This document shows positions 17,917 through 27,200 of a stretch of 64,000 nucleotides of DNA, piece by piece. The stretch is from Ignavibacteriales bacterium. Its GTDB lineage: Bacteria; Bacteroidota; Ignavibacteria; Ignavibacteriales; Ignavibacteriaceae. Position 1 is the stretch's first letter. Each line of letters begins with the position of its first letter. Position numbers and translations under genes: made by a program. Where the stretch lies: assembly GCA_016707115.1 (NCBI GenBank), contig JADJIH010000002.1:186001-250000 (forward strand). Reading direction: 5' to 3'. A model generated the notes under the pieces. It had not been told where the DNA came from and did no database searches. It saw only the letters and a program-made list of their open reading frames with translations.

Positions 17917-18756
17917 TTAGGTTAGAATATCCTTACGTTTGAATATGAATAGTGCTATAAAATAAAATACAATAACATGAGTGAATAAAATTGATACTGA
18001 TTTTAGTATCTCTATAGAATCGATCGGATTTTTAAACATTAACATCCAATCCAAAAGATAACTTGTAAATAAGAATGGTTTAATTGATTGTATAAATTCT
18101 ACTGGAATCGCTGACAAAATTAGAAATACAATTATCACTGCCATAGTTGAAATTATTGGCCCAATTGCATTTTCTACCAAAGCTGAAAAAAGAAATGCAA
18201 GGCTTGCAACAACACTCATTGATAATGTTGCATATGCATATGCAAATAAAAATCTCCAAAGTATGTCATCTTTTGCGAAAACAATAATTCCCTGGTTATT
18301 TGCAACAAGTAACTCTCCCGTACCTAAAATAATCGTTCCCAAAACTAAACTGGTAAAAGCTAACCAGATGATTAATAGAGAGGTGTAAATTATTCCTGCT
18401 AAGAATTTCGAAGTGACAATTTGATTTCTGGAAATAGGTCTGGTTATTAACATTCTATAAGTTCCAGCAGATGCTTCTCCAGCAAGTAAATCACCCGCAA
18501 CTAAAGTAATCAGGAACGGAATATGAACCACAAGACTCATCATTATAAAGTACGAAACAAAGTATGCATTTAATAAATTACCTACTAAAAAAAAAGATGA
18601 TTGCAGATTCTCGGTCATCGAATTTAATGTATGTGAACCTGAGAAATACATTGCAATGTGAATGACCGGAACGAGTGTTCCAATTGCCATAAATCCGATA
18701 TAGGTTCGCCATTTCTTAAAAATTTTATACAATTCAATCTGGATAAGTGTCAACAT
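17917..18756 (-). CDS. ABC-2 type transporter permease
   Basis: Integral membrane subunit of 279 residues with about six hydrophobic segments. LVAGDLLAGEASAGTYRMLITRPISRNQIVTSKFL, quoted here in its two halves GEASAGTYRMLITRPISR and NQIVTSKFL, is the typical cytoplasmic loop of ABC-2 permeases that couples to the ATPase. Its ATG overlaps the stop of the ATPase gene by one base (TAATG), which indicates translational coupling. The substrate is unknown. Confidence 0.9.
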   Translation of the reverse strand: MLTLIQIELYKIFKKWRTYIGFMAIGTLVPVIHIAMYFSGSHTLNSMTENLQSSFFLVGNLLNAYFVSYFIMMSLVVHIPFLITLVAGDLLAGEASAGTYRMLITRPISRNQIVTSKFLAGIIYTSLLIIWLAFTSLVLGTIILGTGELLVANNQGIIVFAKDDILWRFLFAYAYATLSMSVVASLAFLFSALVENAIGPIISTMAVIIVFLILSAIPVEFIQSIKPFLFTSYLLDWMLMFKNPIDSIEILKSVSILFTHVIVFYFIALFIFKRKDILT

Positions 18757-19676
18757 TATACAACCTCATCAGTAATTTTCAAGAAATAATCCTCAAGTGA
18801 TCTTGTTGGAATAACAGCACTAACTGCAATGCCATTTTCAACAAGATATTTATTGAGATTAGCTATTTCATCATTCTCTAGCGAGAACATAAATACAGTT
18901 TTTGCATTCGATTCAAGTTTGTTTTTCCAATCTGATTGAGCTAAAAGACTAATGGTCTTTTCTTCATCATTTACCTCAAACGATACTTTAAGTTTCTTTG
19001 CATTTAGTAAATCCTGAACATAGCCCTCAACTTTTGTTGTTCCTTTATTTATTATGATCATTCTATTTGCTACAAGTTCTACTTCGTGCAGTATGTGCGA
19101 AGAAAGAAAAATTGTTTTCTTTTCCACTTTGCTTAAATGTAAAATAAGATCACGAATTTCTTTCATGCCTTGTGGATCTAAACCAGTTGTTGGTTCATCG
19201 AGAATTATCAAATCAGGATTGTGAAGCAGTGCTTGTCCTAATCCTAGTCTCTGCTTCATTCCGTGTGAAAAAGTTTTAACTTTACTTTTATAACGTTTAC
19301 TCAATCCAACAAGTTCAAGCACTTCCATAATTCTTTTTTTACTGATTTCCTTACCGGAAATTTTTCCAAGAATTTCCAGATTTTTATAGGCCGATAAATA
19401 ACCGTAGAAATCAGGTTTTTCTACAATAGCACCGATCCTTTTTAGGATTTCTATACGATTCTTTTCGAGTGTTTTATCAAAGAGCTTTATACTGCCTTCA
19501 GTAGGTTTAATTAGAGATAAAAGCATTCTTATCGTTGTACTTTTACCCGCTCCGTTTGGGCCTAAAAATCCAAACACATCACCTTCAAAAACATTAAGAT
19601 TAAGACTGTTTACAGCGCGTAAATCTTTAAAGTCTTTGGTTAATGAGTTAATCTCGATTATTTTATCGCCGTTCAA
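18756..19676 (-). CDS. ABC transporter ATP-binding protein
   Basis: Cytosolic ATPase of an ABC-2 exporter, 306 residues. Walker A is GPNGAGKST, the signature FSHGMKQRLGLGQAL, Walker B LIILDEPTTGLDP, and the H-loop lies in FLSSHILHEVE. An extra C-terminal domain after about residue 215 is common to the CcmA/DrrA/NatA-like subfamily. The start appears to be TTG (19674-19676); no ATG lies near the conserved N-terminus. It is translationally coupled to the permease. Confidence 0.93.
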   Translation of the reverse strand: MNGDKIIEINSLTKDFKDLRAVNSLNLNVFEGDVFGFLGPNGAGKSTTIRMLLSLIKPTEGSIKLFDKTLEKNRIEILKRIGAIVEKPDFYGYLSAYKNLEILGKISGKEISKKRIMEVLELVGLSKRYKSKVKTFSHGMKQRLGLGQALLHNPDLIILDEPTTGLDPQGMKEIRDLILHLSKVEKKTIFLSSHILHEVELVANRMIIINKGTTKVEGYVQDLLNAKKLKVSFEVNDEEKTISLLAQSDWKNKLESNAKTVFMFSLENDEIANLNKYLVENGIAVSAVIPTRSLEDYFLKITDEVV

Positions 19677-20097
19677 TATAATTCTTTCAAAAAATTGATT
19701 AAAATCATGATAAAGATAGTAACTAATCGATAATTAAAAGATATATTTATTTTGAGCGGTAATTATTTTTGATAGAGAAGTTGAGATTTCCTAATGATGC
19801 TAAAATTAATTTATTGTCAAGAGTAAGTTGTATAAAATTTAATTTGTTTTTTTAACAAATTATTTTCATTTTCGATTTGAAAATTAAGTGATCAAAAAAA
19901 AATATATTAACTACGCTTTCTATTTTTTATTTATAATTTTTTTTAATAGTTTCTGATGTGAATTACTGATGAATGATGTGACAAAAATATTAAGTTTTTT
20001 ATTATACAAACCATCGTTCAAAAATCCCGGATCACTTCTACCCTTAAATAACATAAATAGTTTTTTTTATTAACTAGTCTATCCTCTGGAGAGTTGG
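19677..20097. other. AT-rich divergent intergenic region
   Basis: 421 bases between the ABC ATPase gene (minus) and nrdJ (plus). No gene is visible. A hairpin AATTTGTT/AACAAATT lies at 19841-19861 without a following T-run. I looked for a cobalamin riboswitch, since the next gene is B12-dependent, and saw no B12-box-like segment. No convincing NrdR box was found. A purine-rich CTGGAGAG just before ATG 20098 is the nrdJ ribosome-binding site. Confidence 0.6.
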
Positions 20098-23000
20098 ATG
20101 CAGATTAACAGATTTTTTACCGCACAGGGAAAGGATCCTCTATCATCTTTTGAATTTTCTAAAAGAACATCTGAGATTAAAAATCCTGATGGTTCAAGTG
20201 TTTTTAGAATGGAAAATGTTTCGGTGCCAAAGCAGTGGTCACAGGTTGCCACAGATATTATTGCGCAAAAGTATTTTAGAAAAGCAGGCATTCCAAAGCT
20301 GCTTAAAAAAATCAACGAAAAAGGAGTTCCAAAATGGCTTCAGCCTTCGGTTGCTGATTCAGAAAGATTACAAGAACTTCCCGAAAATGATAGGTTTACT
20401 TCGGAAACAGATTCTAAACAAGTGTTTCATCGATTATCAGGAACATGGACTTACTGGGGATGGAAAGCCGGTTACTTTGATTCTGAAGAGGATGCTAAAT
20501 CATTCTATGATGAATTGATGTATATGTTCGCAAATCAAATGGCAGCACCGAACAGCCCTCAGTGGTTCAACACCGGATTAAATTGGGCTTATGGAATTAC
20601 TGGACCATCACAAGGACATTTCTATGTTGATTATCAAACTGGTGAACTCACTAAATCAGAAGATGCTTATACACATCCGCAGCCACATGCTTGTTTCATC
20701 CAATCAGTTAGTGATGATTTGGTTAACGAAGGCGGCATCATGGATCTTTGGGTTCGTGAAGCAAGATTATTTAAATATGGTTCCGGTACTGGATCCAATT
20801 TTTCTGAATTAAGAGGTTCAAATGAATCTTTAAGCGGTGGTGGAAAATCTTCAGGTCTAATGTCGTTCTTAAAAATTGGAGATAGATCTGCAGGAGCAAT
20901 TAAATCTGGTGGAACAACAAGACGCGCGGCCAAAATGGTAACTCTGGATCTCGATCATCCGGATATCGAAGAATACATTAATTGGAAAGTTATTGAAGAA
21001 CAAAAAGTTGCGGCAATTGTTGCTGGTTCAAAATTATGTAATCTTCATCTTAACAATATTATGAAAGCTTGTTATGATGAACATCCTGAAAATGATCGAT
21101 TCAATAAAAAGCTAAACAAGAAATTAAGCTACGCAGTTTTAGAAGCAAGAAAAGCTCAGATATCTAATAATTATATTGAACGAGTTATACATCTTGCAAA
21201 ATTAGGATTTAAATCTATTGAGTTTCCTATATATGATACTGATTGGAATTCAGAAGCATATGCAACTGTATCCGGTCAGAATTCTAATAACTCCGTGCGT
21301 GTTACAAACGAATTCATGACAGCAGTTCTAAATGATGGTAATTGGAATCTTTACTGGCGAACAGAAAAACGAAAAGCAAAGAAAGAAAAAAGAAATCCTA
21401 AACCTTGCAAGACTTTAAAGTCTAGAGATTTATGGGATCAAATTGCATATTCCGCGTGGTCTTGCGCTGATCCAGGAATTCAATATCATACCACCATAAA
21501 CGAGTGGCATACCTGTCCTGCTGGTGGTGAAATAAAAGCATCTAATCCATGCAGCGAATATATGTTCTTGGATGATACAGCTTGTAATCTGGCATCATTG
21601 AATCTTGTAAAATTTTATGATACTGAAAAACATGCATTCAACATTCAATCATATAGACATGCAACAAGAATCTGGACAATGGTTCTTGAGATAAGTGTTT
21701 TGATGGCACAATTTCCAAGTAAAGAAATTGCCCAATTAAGCTATGAATACAGAACACTTGGCTTAGGTTATGCAAACCTGGGCACATTGTTAATGCTTCA
21801 GGGAATTGCTTATGACAGCCGTGAAGGATTTGCGATCTGCGGTGCATTAACGTCCATTATGCATATGACTTCATACGCTACTTCTGCGGAATTAGCAAAA
21901 CAAGCCGGACCTTTCCCAAGATATGAAGAAAATAAATACAACATGTTACGAGTACTCAGGAATCATCGTCGAGCATCGTATAATGTACCAAATGAAGAAT
22001 ATGAAGGATTGACAATTTATCCTGTTGGAATTAATCCTCAATACTGCCCTTCAGATCTTCTTAAAGCAGCCAGAGAAGACGCTGATAAAGCTGTAGAACT
22101 TGGTGAGTTATATGGGTTCAGAAATGCTCAAGTGACCGTGATAGCGCCTACTGGTACAATTGGACTGGTTATGGATTGCGATACTACAGGAGTTGAACCT
22201 GATTTTGCATTAGTAAAATTTAAAAAATTAGCTGGCGGGGGATACTTCAAAATAATCAATCAATCTATTCCACCTGCACTAGAAAAATTGGGATATAATA
22301 AAGATCAAATAAGTGAAATTATAAGATATGCAAAAGGATCTGGTTCGTTGGATGGCTGTCCTTACATTAATCCTCAATCCTTAAAAGCAAAAGGATTCAC
22401 AGATGAAATGGTTGCGAAAATTGACAAATCTCTTCCATCTGTTTTTGATATAACTTTTGCATTTAACAAATTTTCACTCGGTACAGATTTCCTAATTAAA
22501 ACTTTGGGATTTGATGAGGACGAAATAAACTCATTTGACTTTGATGTCCTAAGTAAACTTGGTTTTTCCAAAACAGAAATCTCATCTGCTAATGATTATG
22601 TCTGTGGAACTATGACTATTGAAGGTGCCCCATTTCTCAAACATGATCATTATTCAATTTTCGACTGTGCAAATAAATGTGGTAAAAAAGGAACACGCTT
22701 TATTCGTCCTCTTGCTCACATTAAAATGATGGCATCAGCGCAGCCATTTATCTCAGGCGCAATATCAAAGACAATTAATCTACCTGGCAACGCAGGTGTT
22801 GAAGATATTAAAGATGCTTATATGCAAAGCTGGAAACTTGGTGTTAAGGCAAACGCTCTTTATCGTGATGGATCAAAATTATCTCAACCACTTAATACTA
22901 TGAGTGATGAAGATATTGAAGCAATAATGGAAGAAAAAGAGAAAAATGACATTGTTAAAGTTGCAGAAAAAATTATTCACAGATACATAGCAAAGAGAAG

Positions 23001-23682
23001 AAGATTACCAGATAGAAGATCTGGTTATACACAAAAAGCTAAAATAAATGGTCAATCTGTTTATATCAGAACCGGTGAATATGATAACGGGCAATTAGGT
23101 GAAATCTTTATTGATATGCACCGTGAAGGCGCTTCGTTTAGAAGTTTGATAAATTGTTTTGCGATTTCAATTTCATTGGGATTGCAGCACGGCGTTCCTT
23201 TGGAAGAGTTCACTGATGCATTTGTATTTACTAGATTTGAACCAAGCGGAATCGTAACAGGTAATGATAAGATTAAAATGGCCACATCTGTAATCGATTA
23301 TATTTTCAGAGAGCTTGCTGTTACATATCTTGGCAGAAATGATCTTTCACACGTTGATACTGATGAAATTACTTCTAAAGCATCGAGAGGTATTGTTAAA
23401 AAACTAAGTGAGCCAGAATTTGAGAGTGAAGAAATAATAAGTGAACGTCTTGTAGAGCTTGATAAAGATCATCCTGAAAAATTCAACTATGCTCCAGGAT
23501 CAAAAGTAACTGCAACTCAAGAAAGAACACATGCTGTAAATAGTATGACTACAAAAGTTAAACAAGCAATTGAGAATGGTTATACAGGTGATATATGTCC
23601 GGAATGCCAAAGTATAACAATGGTTAGAAATGGAACTTGTTTGAAGTGTATGACTTGCGGTTCTACAACCGGCTGTAGTTAA
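20098..23682 (+). CDS. nrdJ: Adenosylcobalamin-dependent (class II) ribonucleotide reductase
   Basis: Makes deoxyribonucleotides using a cobalamin-generated thiyl radical, independent of oxygen. 1194 residues, in the range of the long NrdJ form. The expected cysteines are present: redox pair Cys199 (HACFIQS) and Cys496 (DTACNLASLN), and radical Cys485 (NPCSEYMFL). The 485-496 spacing equals that of known NrdJ. Other motifs are QMAAPNSPQWFNTGLN, GSGTGSNFSELRG and VIAPTGTIG. A basic insert around 420-440 (KRKAKKEKRN) and a C-terminal CPECQ...CLKCMTCG cysteine cluster, likely the shuttle or zinc tail, are also present. ATG 20098 follows a GGAGAG site. A terminator follows. Confidence 0.97.
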   Translation: MQINRFFTAQGKDPLSSFEFSKRTSEIKNPDGSSVFRMENVSVPKQWSQVATDIIAQKYFRKAGIPKLLKKINEKGVPKWLQPSVADSERLQELPENDRFTSETDSKQVFHRLSGTWTYWGWKAGYFDSEEDAKSFYDELMYMFANQMAAPNSPQWFNTGLNWAYGITGPSQGHFYVDYQTGELTKSEDAYTHPQPHACFIQSVSDDLVNEGGIMDLWVREARLFKYGSGTGSNFSELRGSNESLSGGGKSSGLMSFLKIGDRSAGAIKSGGTTRRAAKMVTLDLDHPDIEEYINWKVIEEQKVAAIVAGSKLCNLHLNNIMKACYDEHPENDRFNKKLNKKLSYAVLEARKAQISNNYIERVIHLAKLGFKSIEFPIYDTDWNSEAYATVSGQNSNNSVRVTNEFMTAVLNDGNWNLYWRTEKRKAKKEKRNPKPCKTLKSRDLWDQIAYSAWSCADPGIQYHTTINEWHTCPAGGEIKASNPCSEYMFLDDTACNLASLNLVKFYDTEKHAFNIQSYRHATRIWTMVLEISVLMAQFPSKEIAQLSYEYRTLGLGYANLGTLLMLQGIAYDSREGFAICGALTSIMHMTSYATSAELAKQAGPFPRYEENKYNMLRVLRNHRRASYNVPNEEYEGLTIYPVGINPQYCPSDLLKAAREDADKAVELGELYGFRNAQVTVIAPTGTIGLVMDCDTTGVEPDFALVKFKKLAGGGYFKIINQSIPPALEKLGYNKDQISEIIRYAKGSGSLDGCPYINPQSLKAKGFTDEMVAKIDKSLPSVFDITFAFNKFSLGTDFLIKTLGFDEDEINSFDFDVLSKLGFSKTEISSANDYVCGTMTIEGAPFLKHDHYSIFDCANKCGKKGTRFIRPLAHIKMMASAQPFISGAISKTINLPGNAGVEDIKDAYMQSWKLGVKANALYRDGSKLSQPLNTMSDEDIEAIMEEKEKNDIVKVAEKIIHRYIAKRRRLPDRRSGYTQKAKINGQSVYIRTGEYDNGQLGEIFIDMHREGASFRSLINCFAISISLGLQHGVPLEEFTDAFVFTRFEPSGIVTGNDKIKMATSVIDYIFRELAVTYLGRNDLSHVDTDEITSKASRGIVKKLSEPEFESEEIISERLVELDKDHPEKFNYAPGSKVTATQERTHAVNSMTTKVKQAIENGYTGDICPECQSITMVRNGTCLKCMTCGSTTGCS

Positions 23683-23710
23683 ATTTCTTAAACATCTTTA
23701 GATGATAAGA

Positions 23711-23738
23711 AAGCTGTTCAATGTGAACAGCTTTTTTT
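23711..23738 (+). terminator. Rho-independent terminator of nrdJ
   Basis: Stem AGCTGTTC (23712-23719) and GAACAGCT (23725-23732) with a 5-base loop, then a T-run to 23738. It lies 30 bases after the nrdJ stop and just before the convergent NlpC/P60 gene end, and could partly serve both strands. Confidence 0.9.
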
Positions 23739-23759
23739 ATTTAAATATTTCAACGTACT

Positions 23760-24437
23760 TTATTGTTCATCAATCCTTCGAGCGCCCATATATCTTTTAT
23801 TATAATAATCATGCTCGAGAGAAGAAATTGTTACACCTAATTTTGATGAAGCATGAGCAAATAAATTATCTCCTATATAAATTCCAACATGTCCAGGCTT
23901 AACTCTTCTTCGTGTATTAAAAAACACTAAGTCACCAAATTTTAATTCAGTTCTATCATCAACCACAATTCCCTGCTGATATTGATCCCTCGCCGAGCGA
24001 TTAAGATCGAGCAGCCAGGAATTTTTATAAACACTTTGAGTAAATGCGCTGCAATCAATTCCATTTAAAGAATTTCCACCATACTTATAAGGAGTATTTA
24101 AATATCTTATTATTTCCATCAGCATTAATTCTCTTTTGGAAGAAAGCAATGCTTCACCATCTGAACCAGAAGATTTCTGATCAAGGTTCTTCATCAACTC
24201 AGTTAAGTCGATTTTGGATTCATTTTCTGGTAAGTCGCTTGGATCTTGGAATTCAGAAACCTCTTTATCATCAAGCACAAATGAAGAATCATCAGAAAAT
24301 GAATCATTATCATTTATCACAGTAGATTTACCATTATCCCCATATCGTAAATTACCAGACGAACTAGAACAACCAAATGAAATTATCCCACCAATAAACA
24401 TTGCAGAAATAAATAAGAATTTAATTTTAATCATCAA
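23760..24437 (-). CDS. NlpC/P60 (C40) cell-wall peptidase lipoprotein
   Basis: Predicted outer-envelope lipoprotein: hydrophobic leader ending in the lipobox-like ISFGC, then a Ser/Asp-rich linker (residues 25-95) and a C40 peptidase domain of about 115 residues. The catalytic residues are Cys129 (GIDCSAF), His183 (PGHVGIYIG) and His195 (LFAHASS). C40 enzymes cut D-Glu-linked bonds in peptidoglycan stem peptides. The start codon lies directly after the sigma-factor stop, so the gene is probably co-transcribed with it. Another in-frame ATG one codon later is equally possible. Confidence 0.92.
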   Translation of the reverse strand: MMIKIKFLFISAMFIGGIISFGCSSSSGNLRYGDNGKSTVINDNDSFSDDSSFVLDDKEVSEFQDPSDLPENESKIDLTELMKNLDQKSSGSDGEALLSSKRELMLMEIIRYLNTPYKYGGNSLNGIDCSAFTQSVYKNSWLLDLNRSARDQYQQGIVVDDRTELKFGDLVFFNTRRRVKPGHVGIYIGDNLFAHASSKLGVTISSLEHDYYNKRYMGARRIDEQ

Positions 24438-25292
24438 TTATCCAAGATAAGATTTTAAGATTTTGCTTCTGGAATTATGTCGCAATCTCCTGATAGCTTT
24501 TTCCTTTATTTGTCTAACTCTTTCTCTAGTCAAATTAAACTTATCACCAATTTCTTCAAGAGTCATCGGATACTCACCGTCCAAACCAAAGTACAATCTT
24601 ATTACTTCAGCTTCACGATCAGGTAAAATCGCCAGAACACTTTTAACTTCAGTTTTTAATGACTCTGAAATCAGTTCATTATCAGGAGATGGTTGTTCAT
24701 CGTTTTGAATAACGTCCAACAAACTATTTTCGTCGCCCAATGAAAATGGGGCATCAACAGAAACCTGTTTTCCATAAATCTTCATCGCATTTGAAATTTC
24801 ATCAACATCCATTTCAAGTGCCTGAGCTATTTCTTCGGGACTAGGTTCTCTTTCAAATTCCTGTTTTAGATTACTATATGCTTTCCCAATTTTATTAAGC
24901 GCACCAACACGATTTAGTGGAAGTCGTACGATTCGTGATTGCTCGGCCAAAGCCTGTAAAATTGATTGTCTTATCCACCAAACAGCATAGGAAATAAACT
25001 TAAATCCGCGTGTTTCATCAAATCGTCTAGCGGCTTTAATCAAACCTAAATTACCTTCATTAATTAGATCACCAAGTGATAAGCCCTGATTTTGATATTG
25101 TTTTGCAACACTAACAACAAAACGTAGATTGGCTTTTGTAAGCAATTCCATTGCAGATTGGTCGCCTTTTTTCATGCGAATTGCAAGTTCAATTTCCTGC
25201 TCAGGTGTCAGCAATTCAACCTTGCCAATTTCCTGAAGGTATTTATCTAATGATTGATTTTCCCGATTTGTAAATTGTTTAACTATTCTCAT
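24438..25292 (-). CDS. rpoD: Primary RNA polymerase sigma factor (short RpoD/SigA type)
   Basis: 284-residue group 1/2 sigma-70 factor. Region 1.2 starts with the segments QSLDKYLQEIGKVE and LLTPEQE. Region 2 has LRFVVSVAKQYQNQGLSLGD, FKFISYAVWWIRQSI (2.3-2.4) and the short RIVRLP. Region 3 follows, then region 4 with MTLEEIGDKFNLTRERVRQI, the helix-turn-helix for the -35 element. It lacks region 1.1 and the long non-conserved insert, as in Bacteroidetes/Chlorobi primary sigma factors. The N-terminal wording is typical of that group, so housekeeping function is likely even though it is short. A gene for a cell-wall peptidase follows directly. Confidence 0.93.
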   Translation of the reverse strand: MRIVKQFTNRENQSLDKYLQEIGKVELLTPEQEIELAIRMKKGDQSAMELLTKANLRFVVSVAKQYQNQGLSLGDLINEGNLGLIKAARRFDETRGFKFISYAVWWIRQSILQALAEQSRIVRLPLNRVGALNKIGKAYSNLKQEFEREPSPEEIAQALEMDVDEISNAMKIYGKQVSVDAPFSLGDENSLLDVIQNDEQPSPDNELISESLKTEVKSVLAILPDREAEVIRLYFGLDGEYPMTLEEIGDKFNLTRERVRQIKEKAIRRLRHNSRSKILKSYLG

Positions 25293-25447
25293 TTTATTAT
25301 CCCTAAGGCCTTATTGAGCTGATAGTAATAAAATATTCAGGTAGCAATCAATGTATAACTATTAAATAATCTTTACTTTAATTAAAAATAGAGATGAAAT
25401 GATTTAAAATAAAGAGCCAAGTTAATTTACCTGTTTCAAATTGGTAA

Positions 25448-25834
25448 TTAGATGGTATCAGGATGAACCGATTTTACGCTTAAACCTGAATATTTTTCAG
25501 GATTTAGGCTAACAATCGATAATCTATTTTGTTCAGCTAAGATGTAAAACAAAGCATCACGGATATTCTTAAAGTTATTCATACAATTTGGAATACTCAA
25601 ACTATACCGTGAGTGTAATCCAAGAACTTTTAGTGCATTCAATAAATCTCTTACTTTTTCCTTTTCATAATCAGAATTTGCAAACATAAATAATTCTGAT
25701 GCATTTAGTACAGAAGTGAAACAGATTCCCTTTTGCATCAGTTTTATCAAATATGACTCTTTATCAAACTCATATAGTACTAAGTATTCTAAAAGCACAT
25801 CAGTCTCTAACAAATATTTAGGAATCTTCTTCAT
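25448..25834 (-). CDS. PIN-domain protein (possible VapC-like RNase)
   Basis: 128-residue protein with a PIN-like acidic layout: Asp in LLETDVLLEYL near the N-terminus, Glu in LNASELFMFA, and Asp in NIRDALFYILAEQN. Such residues hold Mg2+ in VapC-type ribonucleases. The C-terminal VSLNPEKYSGL is also in PIN style. It overlaps the upstream 63-aa gene by 17 bases, which is usual for toxin-antitoxin pairs. The domain call rests on pattern only; it could also be a non-toxin PIN nuclease. Confidence 0.65.
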   Translation of the reverse strand: MKKIPKYLLETDVLLEYLVLYEFDKESYLIKLMQKGICFTSVLNASELFMFANSDYEKEKVRDLLNALKVLGLHSRYSLSIPNCMNNFKNIRDALFYILAEQNRLSIVSLNPEKYSGLSVKSVHPDTI

Positions 25835-26009
25835 TGCTCTTTAAATTTTTCTTTCCATAATTGGTTGAAGCGAGAGAACCAGCGGCTGATAAAAACTTTA
25901 CAACAACTTTTTCTGGTAAATCCTGAATCTCAATAATGCGTTCTAATAATTCTTTATCAATTTTTAATTCCATATTTTTATCAGGAATTATATCATTAGA
26001 ACTATTCAT
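25818..26009 (-). CDS. Small hypothetical protein upstream of the PIN gene (possible antitoxin)
   Basis: 63 residues, highly charged, not a family I can name. It contains LKIDKELLERIIEIQDLPEKVVVKFLS, given here as LKIDKELLERII followed by EIQDLPEKVVVKFLS, a predicted helical stretch, and a basic/polar tail. It overlaps deoB upstream by 8 bases and the PIN gene downstream by 17, so all three are translated from one message. The position argues for an antitoxin-like partner, but no ribbon-helix-helix or AbrB-type motif is evident. Confidence 0.6.
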   Translation of the reverse strand: MNSSNDIIPDKNMELKIDKELLERIIEIQDLPEKVVVKFLSAAGSLASTNYGKKNLKSNEEDS

Positions 26010-27165
26010 TCAAAAAACTTGTTCCTTTTAAAACATTTTTAACATTAAAATATTCTGCTGCTGTTTTGCCAACATCAGAAAAAGTATTTCTGATTCCTAA
26101 ATTTGTGACCGGTTTATTTTTTCCGAAATACAAAACAGGAACATACTCTCTGCTGTGATCGGTACTTGGTGTTGTTGGATCGTTACCGTGATCTGCTGTA
26201 AATATTACTCTGTCAGATTGATGCAGATTTTCAAGAAACTCTGGTAAAAAGTTATCCAATTCTTTTAATGCATTTGCAAATCCTTCAACATCATTTCGAT
26301 GTCCGTAATAGACATCAAAATCAACAAGATTAATAAAAATCAGGCTACTATGATATTCCTTAGAAGCCTTTATTAGCTGCTCAAATCCCTCTCTATTAGA
26401 TTTGGATTTTACCTCGACAGATATTCCACGATAATTAAACAGATCATTAATTTTTCCAATTGCAACGGTATTAATTTTATTCTTCGTTAAAAGATCGAGT
26501 ACTGTTTCTGATGGAGGATCTAATGAATAATCTTTTCTATAAACTGTTCTTTCATAACTTCCGCTATTACCAAGAAAAGGTCGTGCAATAACTCTTCCTA
26601 CTTTTAATGGATCAATCAAAACTTTATTTCTTGTTTTATTACAAATTTCATATAGTTTTTCAAGTGGAATAACTTCCTGATGAGCTGCAATTTGAAAAAC
26701 TGAATCTGCCGAAGTATAAATGATAGGAAAACCCGTTTTTACATGCTCATCACCTAATTCTTTAATTATTTCGGTACCTGAGGCGGCTTTGTTACCGAGA
26801 AATCCTTTACATCCTGTTGTCTGTAAAAATTTATCAATGATGTTTTCAGGAAAACCATTTGGGAAGTAATCAAAATCAGTATCCACAAACAATCCGCTTA
26901 TTTCCCAATGCCCTGTTGTACTATCCTTACCTTTAGAAAGTTCACACATCTTACCATATGAAGCTATTGGGTTAGCTATGCTATCTAACCCCTTGATTGG
27001 AATTACATTTCCGATTCCTAAATTTTGAAAATTTGGAAGATGTAATCCGTTGAGTTCTCTAGCGATATTACCCAGAGTATTACTGCCATTATCACTGTAT
27101 AAACTTGCGTCCGGTAACTCACCTACACCAACACCATCAAGTACGATAATAAAAAAATTATTCAT
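26002..27165 (-). CDS. deoB: Phosphopentomutase
   Basis: Interconverts (deoxy)ribose-1-phosphate and -5-phosphate in nucleoside salvage. 387 residues, alkaline phosphatase superfamily. The metal-binding start IIVLDGVGVGELPDA, the central GHWEISGL and KAASGTEIIKELG, and the C-terminal TADHGNDPTTPSTDHSRE are the DeoB signatures. The start is ATG 27163-27165. It is followed by the overlapping 63-aa and PIN genes and preceded after 35 bases by the GAF-domain gene. Confidence 0.96.
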   Translation of the reverse strand: MNNFFIIVLDGVGVGELPDASLYSDNGSNTLGNIARELNGLHLPNFQNLGIGNVIPIKGLDSIANPIASYGKMCELSKGKDSTTGHWEISGLFVDTDFDYFPNGFPENIIDKFLQTTGCKGFLGNKAASGTEIIKELGDEHVKTGFPIIYTSADSVFQIAAHQEVIPLEKLYEICNKTRNKVLIDPLKVGRVIARPFLGNSGSYERTVYRKDYSLDPPSETVLDLLTKNKINTVAIGKINDLFNYRGISVEVKSKSNREGFEQLIKASKEYHSSLIFINLVDFDVYYGHRNDVEGFANALKELDNFLPEFLENLHQSDRVIFTADHGNDPTTPSTDHSREYVPVLYFGKNKPVTNLGIRNTFSDVGKTAAEYFNVKNVLKGTSFLNE

Positions 27166-27200
27166 AATAGTTGCACGAAATAAAATGAGAGAGAAAAAGA

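Noticed and set aside
19677..20097. Cobalamin riboswitch upstream of nrdJ
   Set aside because: No B12-box-like sequence or convincing stems were seen in the AT-rich region.
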